64,000 nucleotides of DNA from Amycolatopsis nalaikhensis (GTDB lineage Bacteria; Actinomycetota; Actinomycetes; Mycobacteriales; Pseudonocardiaceae): the NCBI RefSeq assembly GCF_030264295.1, contig NZ_CP127173.1, positions 69,501-133,500 of the forward strand, written 5' to 3'. Position 1 is the stretch's first letter, and each line of letters begins with the position of its first letter. The notes beneath the pieces are model-generated. The model had not been told where the DNA came from. It did no database searches and worked only from the letters and a program-made list of their open reading frames with translations. A program made the translations under genes and the position numbers. This document shows positions 58,936 to 64,000 of this stretch, one piece after another.

Positions 58936-59760
58936 TCAGCGGAACGCGTCCGCGTGCGCCGACGCCCACTCGCGGAAGGTGCGGGCCGGGCGCCCGGTCA
59001 CCTCGGGTACGTCCTGGTGCACCGTCGCCTCGTCCAATGTCCCGACCACGTAGAAGTCCCAGAACGCCTCGACGTACTCGCGTGGCATGCTCGCCTCCAG
59101 CTCGGCGCGCGTCTCCGCGTCCGACAGGCCCACGAACTCCAGCTCCCGCCCCAGCACCTCGCCCAGCACCGCGACCTGCTCGGCGGGCCGCAGCGCCACC
59201 GGCCCGGTCAGGTCGTACACCCGGCCCTCGTGCCCGCCCGCCAGCGCCCGCGCCGCCACCGCCGCGATGTCGGCCGGGTCGACGCACGCCACCACCACTT
59301 CCGGGAACTGCGCCCGGACCGTGTCCCCTTCGCGCAGTTGCGGCAGCCAGCGCAGCGCGTTCGACATGAACGCGCGCGGCCGCAGGAACGTCCAGTCCAG
59401 CCCGGACTCCCGGACCGCGCGCTCGGCCAGCGTCATGTACGCCGACACCGCGTTGTCCATGTCCGCCAACGCCGCCGAACCGCCGGACAGCAGCACGATC
59501 CGGCGGACGTCCGCCTCGCGCGCCCGCGCCAGCATGCCCGGCATGTCGTCGTACCCGGACAGCAGGAAGATCCCCTCGACGCCCTTGAGCGCGTCGCCGA
59601 GGCTGCCCGGGTCGTTGAGATCGCCCACCACCGCTTCGGCGCCGGGCGGGAGCGCGACGTCCGGGCGGCGCACCAGCGCCCGCACCGGTTCGCCCGCTCC
59701 CGCGAGTGCCGAAACCACTTCCGCGCCCACGTTGCCGGTGGCGCCCGTGACCAGGAACAT
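58936..59760 (-). CDS. NmrA-like NAD(P)-binding protein
   Basis: This 274-residue atypical short-chain dehydrogenase starts FLVTGATGNVGAEVVSALAGAGEPVRALVRR, the NAD(P) motif GxxGxxG, and has LKGVEGIFLLSGYDDMPGMLARAREA and RIVLLSGGSAAL. This is the NmrA/quinone oxidoreductase-2-like family that senses or reduces with NADPH. The C-terminal substrate region is helical. The ATG at 59760 starts at the motif. It lies between the two DGPF genes, all on the minus strand, and may be part of the ECF42-controlled set. Confidence 0.88.
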   Translation of the reverse strand: MFLVTGATGNVGAEVVSALAGAGEPVRALVRRPDVALPPGAEAVVGDLNDPGSLGDALKGVEGIFLLSGYDDMPGMLARAREADVRRIVLLSGGSAALADMDNAVSAYMTLAERAVRESGLDWTFLRPRAFMSNALRWLPQLREGDTVRAQFPEVVVACVDPADIAAVAARALAGGHEGRVYDLTGPVALRPAEQVAVLGEVLGRELEFVGLSDAETRAELEASMPREYVEAFWDFYVVGTLDEATVHQDVPEVTGRPARTFREWASAHADAFR

Positions 59761-59810
59761 CGTCGAACCCCCAGTTCGTCCCGGCCAGCGTAGCGCCACC
59801 GGCGCCCGCG

Positions 59811-60179
59811 TCAGCCCTGCTGCAGGTCCTCGAATTCGACGACCTGGCGCACCTCCACCTCGATCTCGAGATCGAACAGCTCGGCGTAGCGGCTGGCGAA
59901 CTCGACGGCCTCCGCCCGGTCCGCCGCGTTGATCAGCGCGAACCCGCCGATGACCTCCTTGGCCTCGGCGAACGGGCCGTCGGTGACGCGGATCGCCGCG
60001 CCGCGCGGCTTGCGGACCAGCGCGCCCTTGTCCGTCTTGTGCACGCCCTCCGCCGTGATCAGGATGCCCTTCTCCGCCGACTCCTGGACGAACGCGCCCA
60101 TCTTCTCGATGAACTCCGGGCTGGGGTTCCACGCCTGCGGGTCGCGCTCGTCGATCCGGTGCATCATGAGGAAACGCAT
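59811..60179 (-). CDS. YCII-related DGPF protein, second copy
   Basis: This 122-residue YCII-fold protein has MRFLMMHRIDERDPQAWNPS and the motif RVTDGPFAEAKEVIGGFALINAAD (DGPF) and ends with QVVEFEDLQQG. It is diverged from the first copy at 58505-58855 (about a third identical by eye) and more like the PhzB/DGPF group with an N-terminal MHRIDE. Like the first copy it is on the strand and in the vicinity of the ECF42-like gene. The upstream ribosome binding site is AGGGAGC nine bases before the ATG at 60179. Confidence 0.87.
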   Translation of the reverse strand: MRFLMMHRIDERDPQAWNPSPEFIEKMGAFVQESAEKGILITAEGVHKTDKGALVRKPRGAAIRVTDGPFAEAKEVIGGFALINAADRAEAVEFASRYAELFDLEIEVEVRQVVEFEDLQQG

Positions 60180-60340
60180 GGTCTTGCTCCCTGGTTTTCT
60201 GGGCCGGGACCCGGTTCGCTCCGGGTGCGAGGACCGGCCTTCACCCCCGCGTCGAACGGCCGCGCGCGGCACTCGACATTTTTCCCCGACATTTTTCCGG
60301 CAGAGTAGTGTGACGCCCGTCACCCGAGGGAAGGGGCCCG

Positions 60341-61414
60341 ATGTCCGTCCTGCTCGCGATCGGCACGCGCAAAGGTCTGTGGCTGGCGACCAGCACGAAT
60401 GACCGGGCGAGCTGGGAGGTGACCGGCCCCCACCACCCGATGACCGAGGTGTACGCGATCGGCATCGACACGCGCCGCGCGACCCCGCGGCTGCTGGCCG
60501 GGGTCACCAGCGAGCACTACGGGCCGAGCGTCGCGACCAGCGACGACCTCGGCGCGACCTGGGCCGAACCCGACCACGCGCCGATCGCGTTCCCGGCGGA
60601 CACCGGCGAGTCCCTCGTCCGGGCCTGGCAGCTGGTGCCGGGACCGGCGGACGAGCCGGACGTCGTCTACGCCGGCACCGAGCCGTCGGCGCTGTTCCGC
60701 TCCGACGACGGCGGCCGCACCTACGAGCTGGTCCGCGGCCTGTGGGACCACCCGCACCGCGAGCACTGGACGCCGGGCGGCGGCGGCAAGGCGATCCACA
60801 CGGTGCTCCCGGACCCGGGCCGCGTCACGGTGGCGATGTCGACGGGCGGGGTCTACCGCACCGACGACGGCGGCGAGTCGTGGCGGGCGTGCAACACCGG
60901 CATCAAGGCGGTGCACGTGCCCGACCCGTACCCCGAGTACGGGCAGTGCGTGCACAAGGTCGCGCGGCACCCGAGCGCGCCGGACCGGCTGTTCGCGCAG
61001 GTGCACCACGGCGTGTACCGCAGCGACGACGGCGCGGCGACGTGGCAGTCCATCGCCGACGGGCTGCCCAGCGACTTCGGCTTCCCGATGGTCGTGCACC
61101 CGCACCGGCCCGAGACGATCTACACGTTCCCCCTGGTCGCGGACGCGATGCGGTTCCCGCCGGAGGGCCGGTGCCGGGTCTACCGCAGCGAGGACGCGGG
61201 CAAGTCGTGGGAGGCGCTCGGCACGGGCCTGCCGGACGGGTACTGGGCGGGGGTGATGCGCGACGCGATGTGCGCCGACGACGCCGACCCGGCCGGGGTG
61301 TACTTCGGCTCGCGCACGGGCGACGTCTACGCGAGCCGCGACGACGGCGACAGCTGGCGCCTGGTCGCCGCGCACCTGCCCGACGTGCTGTGCGTCCGCG
61401 CCGCGACGGTGTGA
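60341..61414 (+). CDS. BNR/sialidase-like beta-propeller protein
   Basis: This 357-residue protein has repeated BNR boxes of the S-x-D-x-G-x-x-W type: TSDDLGATWAEP, RSDDGGRTYEL, RTDDGGESWRAC, RSDDGAATWQSI, RSEDAGKSWEAL and ASRDDGDSWRLV. These build a six- or seven-bladed propeller of the WD40/YVTN/BNR-like repeat-containing superfamily. It has no signal peptide, so it is cytoplasmic, unlike true sialidases. The stop overlaps the MoaD-like gene by four bases (GTGA), so the two are produced together. AAGGGG lies seven bases before the ATG at 60341. The function is unknown. Confidence 0.85.
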   Translation: MSVLLAIGTRKGLWLATSTNDRASWEVTGPHHPMTEVYAIGIDTRRATPRLLAGVTSEHYGPSVATSDDLGATWAEPDHAPIAFPADTGESLVRAWQLVPGPADEPDVVYAGTEPSALFRSDDGGRTYELVRGLWDHPHREHWTPGGGGKAIHTVLPDPGRVTVAMSTGGVYRTDDGGESWRACNTGIKAVHVPDPYPEYGQCVHKVARHPSAPDRLFAQVHHGVYRSDDGAATWQSIADGLPSDFGFPMVVHPHRPETIYTFPLVADAMRFPPEGRCRVYRSEDAGKSWEALGTGLPDGYWAGVMRDAMCADDADPAGVYFGSRTGDVYASRDDGDSWRLVAAHLPDVLCVRAATV

Positions 61415-61701
61415 CCGTGCGGATCACGGTGCTGGTGCCGGGCACGCTGCGGGAGAAGACGGGCGGCGAGTCCCACCTGGAGGTGGAGGTCGCCGAGCCC
61501 GCGACGCTGGGGACGCTGCTCGACGCGCTCGCCGAGCGGTACCCGGCACTGGAGCGTCGGCTGCGCGACGAGCAGGCGGGGCTGCGGAGGTACGTGAACT
61601 TCTACGTCGACGGCGAGGAGTGCCGCCACCGCGGCGGCCCGGCGGCCGAGCTGCGCGCGGGCGGCGAGGTGCAGATCATCCCCTCGGTGGCCGGGGGCTG
61701 A
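61411..61701 (+). CDS. MoaD/ThiS family sulfur-carrier-like protein
   Basis: This 96-residue ubiquitin-fold protein starts VRITVLVPGTLREKTGGESHLEVEV and ends EVQIIPSVAGG. The C-terminal Gly-Gly is the feature that is adenylated and thiocarboxylated in MoaD, ThiS and CysO. The middle carries TLGTLLDALAERYPALERRL and NFYVDGEECR. It is co-translated with the BNR propeller protein (GTGA overlap). No moeB or thiF gene is adjacent. The last 26 bases overlap the convergent MFS gene. Confidence 0.88.
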   Translation: MTVRITVLVPGTLREKTGGESHLEVEVAEPATLGTLLDALAERYPALERRLRDEQAGLRRYVNFYVDGEECRHRGGPAAELRAGGEVQIIPSVAGG

Positions 61702-63103
61702 CCGGGACCCGCTCGACCTCCTCGAACAACGCCGCGGCCCGGTGCGCGGTCAGCAAAGCGCGGCGGCCCGTGCTCAGCACCGCCAACACCAGCACCCCCG
61801 CCCCGAGCGCCGCCACCAGCCACCACACCCCGACCGCGCCACCAGCGCCCGACCCCGCGATCGTCCCCGCGAGCGCGACCCCCAGCGTCGTGCCCGTCTG
61901 GCGCCCCGCCGAGGCCAGCGATCCCGCCACCCCGGCCATCGACCGCGGCATGCCCGAAATCGCCGTGTTCGTGATCGGCGGGTTCACCGTCCCCAGGAAC
62001 ACCCCGAACAGCAAGTAGACCGCCAGCACCACGACCAGCGGCGTGGTCGCCTCCAGCCACACCGACGCCGCACCTCCCGAACCCAAGGCGACTCCGGCGA
62101 CCACCAACGGCAACCGCGGGCCGCGGGTGCCGACCACCCGGCCCGTCCGGGGCGAAAGCACCAGCACGAGCACCCCGACCGGCAACAGGCACAACCCCGC
62201 CGCCAGCGCCGTCATACCGCGGACGTCCTGCAGGTACTGCGTCGTCACGAACAAGAACGCGCCGAACCCGCACAACGCGAACATCGCCATCAGGATCGCC
62301 GCGCTGAAGGAAACGCTGCGGAACAACCGGAGTTCGAGCAGCGGGTCGGCCCGGCGCGGCTCGTACCGCCGCAACCCCAGCACTCCGAGCGCGGCCACGA
62401 CCAGCAGCCCGACGATCACCGGTGACGTCCAGCCCAGCCACCGCGCCTCGATGATGGCCGCCACCACCCCGCCGAGCACCACGACCACCAGCACCTGCCC
62501 GACCGGGTCGAACCGGCGGGCGCGGGGGGCGCGGGACTCGGGGACGAACGCCGCCGTCGCCGCGAGCGCCATCGCCACGATCGGGACGTTCACCCAGAAC
62601 ACCGCGCGCCAGCCCAGGCCGTCGACCAGCGCGCCGCCCAGGATCGGGCCGAGCGCCAGCGCCAAGCCGGACATCGAGCCGAACACGCCGATCGCGCGGG
62701 CTCGCGCCGCCGGTTCCGGGTAGACCGTCGCCACGATCGCCAGCGCGACCGGGTTCAACATCGTGCCGCCGACCGCCTGGACCGCGCGGGCCGCGATCAG
62801 CCAGCCGATGCCGGGCGCGACGCTGCACAGCAGCGAGCCCAGGCCGAAGACCGCGAGGCCGGTCATGAAGACGCGCTTGCGGCCGAACCGGTCGGCGGTC
62901 GACCCGGCGAGCACCAGGAAACCGGCCAGCACCAGCGTGTAGGCGTCGACCGTCCACTGCAGACCGGACACGGAGGCGCCGAGGTCACGGCGCAACGACG
63001 GCAGGGCGACGGTGACGATGGAGATGTCCATCACCACCACGACGATGCTGGCGCAGCAGGTCGCCAGTACGAGCGCCGGGCGGCGCGAGGTCGGAACGTT
63101 CAT
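61676..63103 (-). CDS. MFS drug exporter
   Basis: This 475-residue transporter of the 14-helix DHA2 family has the motif STADRFGRKRVFMTGLAVFGLG (motif A), FLVLAGSTADR and RAVQAVGGTMLNPVALAIVATVYPEPAARARAIGVFG. The first segment is VLATCCASIVVVVMDISIVTVALPSL. Exporters of this kind confer resistance to drugs or export products. It is divergent from the MerR gene, with 24 bases between the ATG at 63103 and the GTG at 63128. The MerR protein is therefore the likely regulator. Confidence 0.9.
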   Translation of the reverse strand: MNVPTSRRPALVLATCCASIVVVVMDISIVTVALPSLRRDLGASVSGLQWTVDAYTLVLAGFLVLAGSTADRFGRKRVFMTGLAVFGLGSLLCSVAPGIGWLIAARAVQAVGGTMLNPVALAIVATVYPEPAARARAIGVFGSMSGLALALGPILGGALVDGLGWRAVFWVNVPIVAMALAATAAFVPESRAPRARRFDPVGQVLVVVVLGGVVAAIIEARWLGWTSPVIVGLLVVAALGVLGLRRYEPRRADPLLELRLFRSVSFSAAILMAMFALCGFGAFLFVTTQYLQDVRGMTALAAGLCLLPVGVLVLVLSPRTGRVVGTRGPRLPLVVAGVALGSGGAASVWLEATTPLVVVLAVYLLFGVFLGTVNPPITNTAISGMPRSMAGVAGSLASAGRQTGTTLGVALAGTIAGSGAGGAVGVWWLVAALGAGVLVLAVLSTGRRALLTAHRAAALFEEVERVPVSPRPPRG

Positions 63104-63110
63104 GTCATCG

Positions 63111-63129
63111 ACGCTAGGATTTAGAGCGT
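63111..63129. promoter_or_regulatory. dyad ACGCT-N9-AGCGT in the MFS/MerR divergent promoter
   Basis: A 5-bp perfect inverted repeat with a 9-base centre that contains the -10 TAGGAT lies between the divergent genes and overlaps the MerR GTG. It fits a MerR site within an over-spaced promoter. Confidence 0.4.
63115..63120 (+). promoter_or_regulatory. -10 element of the MerR gene (leaderless start)
   Basis: TAGGAT ends seven bases before the GTG at 63128. Confidence 0.5.
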
Positions 63130-63556
63130 GCTCGAAGTCAAACCGATCCCCGCGGAGGGGCTGACGATCGCCGACGCCGCGCGCCGCACCGGGGTCAGCG
63201 CGCACACGCTGCGGTACTACGAACGCGCGGGCCTGGTCGTCACGCAGGTGGACCGCACCTCCGGTGGCCGCCGTCGCTACCGGAAGCTCGACCTGGAGTG
63301 GATCAAGATCTGCACCAAGCTGCGCGCCACCGGCATGCCGATCAAGCTGATCCGCCGCTACGCCGAACTGGTCGCCGCCGGGCGCGGCAACGAGCCCGAG
63401 CGGCTCGCGCTGCTGGAAGCGCACCGCGCCGACGTGCTCGCCAAGCTCGCCGAACTGCAGGAGAACCTGAAGCTGATCGACCGCAAGATCGGCGTCTACC
63501 GGGGCCGCCTGGAAGCGGGCGACGCGGACGGGCTGTGGGCGCCGGGGCAGTCTTAG
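63128..63556 (+). CDS. MerR family transcriptional regulator
   Basis: This 142-residue MerR regulator has the winged helix start GLTIADAARRTGVSAHTLRYYERAGLV and the dimerisation helix LELLEAHRADVLAKLAELQENLKLIDRKI pattern. There are no cysteines for metal sensing, so it belongs to the drug/stress-responsive MerR group. It is divergent from the MFS exporter, 24 bases between starts, and the ACGCT-N9-AGCGT dyad lies there. The GTG at 63128 is fixed by the -10 hexamer seven bases upstream. Confidence 0.9.
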   Translation: MLEVKPIPAEGLTIADAARRTGVSAHTLRYYERAGLVVTQVDRTSGGRRRYRKLDLEWIKICTKLRATGMPIKLIRRYAELVAAGRGNEPERLALLEAHRADVLAKLAELQENLKLIDRKIGVYRGRLEAGDADGLWAPGQS

Positions 63557-63563
63557 ACTGCCC
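63545..63563 (+). promoter_or_regulatory. 19-bp perfect palindrome upstream of marR
   Basis: GGGCAGTCT-T-AGACTGCCC is a perfect 9+1+9 palindrome that includes the stop codon of the MerR gene and lies 24 bases before the marR GTG. It is a strong candidate for the autoregulatory operator of the MarR protein. Confidence 0.7.
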
Positions 63564-63587
63564 GTTGTCCGCGTGAGGAGGCGATAG

Positions 63588-64000
63588 GTGGTCAGTCGGG
63601 CCGAGAAGAACGAAACCGACCCGGACCTGGGGGTGCTCGCCGGCCGCCTGCTGTTCGCCGTGCAGGAGGAGCTCTTCACGAAGCTCGCCGACGAAGGCTT
63701 CGACGACCTGCACCCCCGCCACGGCGCGGTGCTGGCCTACCTCGACAAGGACGGCGTGCGCGCGACCGAGCTGTCCCGGCTTTCGGGGCAGCACAAGCAG
63801 GTCATCGGCAAGCTGGTCGACGAGCTGGAGGAGCTGGGCTACGTCGAGCGCCGCCCCGACCCGGCCGACCGGCGGGCGAAGCTGGTCTGCCCGACCGAGC
63901 GCGGCCTGGCGGAGATGCGGGCCGGCGGCCGGATCATGGCGGCGATGCAGGAGCGGCACGCCCGCCGCCTCGGCCGCGACATCTACGCGCTGTTCAAGTC
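63588..64000 (+). CDS. MarR family regulator, partial at the right edge
   Basis: The first 137 residues of a MarR-type regulator run off the window. Visible are the first helices (LAGRLLFAVQEELFTKLADEGFDDLHPRHGAVLAYLDKDG) and the winged helix with ATELSRLSGQHKQVIGKLVDELEELGYVERRPDPADRRAKLV, the classic MarR DRR motif. GAGGAG lies seven bases before the GTG at 63588. The 19-bp palindrome upstream is its probable operator. The C-terminus is missing here. Confidence 0.88.
   Translation, partial: MVSRAEKNETDPDLGVLAGRLLFAVQEELFTKLADEGFDDLHPRHGAVLAYLDKDGVRATELSRLSGQHKQVIGKLVDELEELGYVERRPDPADRRAKLVCPTERGLAEMRAGGRIMAAMQERHARRLGRDIYALFK

Overview
The window is very GC-rich, with GTG starts, 4-base ATGA/GTGA overlaps, mycothione reductase, DUF397/XRE pairs, a SARP regulator and many promoters placed 6-7 bases before the start codon. 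This points to a filamentous actinomycete, most likely a Pseudonocardiaceae member near Amycolatopsis. I saw no tRNA, rRNA, CRISPR array, transposase or phage gene. 

A skeleton of conserved genes runs through it in the order known from mycobacteria: proS (left edge, minus), mycothione reductase (19.8 kb, plus), map - penicillin-binding lipoprotein - GNAT (29-33 kb, minus), ispG - rseP - dxr (34.8-38.5 kb, minus) and DUF2631 (plus). Accessory genes fill the gaps. From 1 to 9.2 kb these are mostly single regulators and enzymes. From 13 to 29 kb there are a RIO kinase, an RGG-tailed DEAD-box helicase, bioF, two secreted trypsin-like proteases, an M15 lipoprotein, and an RHH regulator - DUF4097 - DrrAB-like exporter unit. 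From 40 to 64 kb there are two MFS exporters, a MocR-type regulator facing a methyltransferase, a 1079-residue HTH-SARP-NB-ARC-TPR regulator, a P450-LysR pair, a threonine synthase-like enzyme, an ECF sigma factor with DGPF (YCII) proteins, a BNR propeller/MoaD pair and MerR/MarR regulators. 

The best candidate for an undescribed system lies at 9175-11180 on the minus strand. A 79-residue peptide carries eleven perfect tandem x-(Ser/Thr)-Glu triplets. It is followed, with overlapping reading frames, by a 45-residue ORF, a gene with an in-frame TGA that resembles the front half of an ATP-grasp protein, and a complete 300-residue ATP-grasp ligase. I interpret this as a graspetide-like (omega-ester/amide) RiPP locus. 

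The reading frames of four genes are broken by one base (proS, bioF, an AraC regulator, DUF4097), and a fifth carries an internal TGA. Three of the four frameshifts sit at the same word, GAGCT-N-C, so some or all may be sequence errors. Convergent gene ends are separated by long palindromic repeats of three families. Several clean operators are visible: an 11-bp-phased lattice before the RHH gene, a 31-bp palindrome before an MFS exporter and a 19-bp palindrome before marR.
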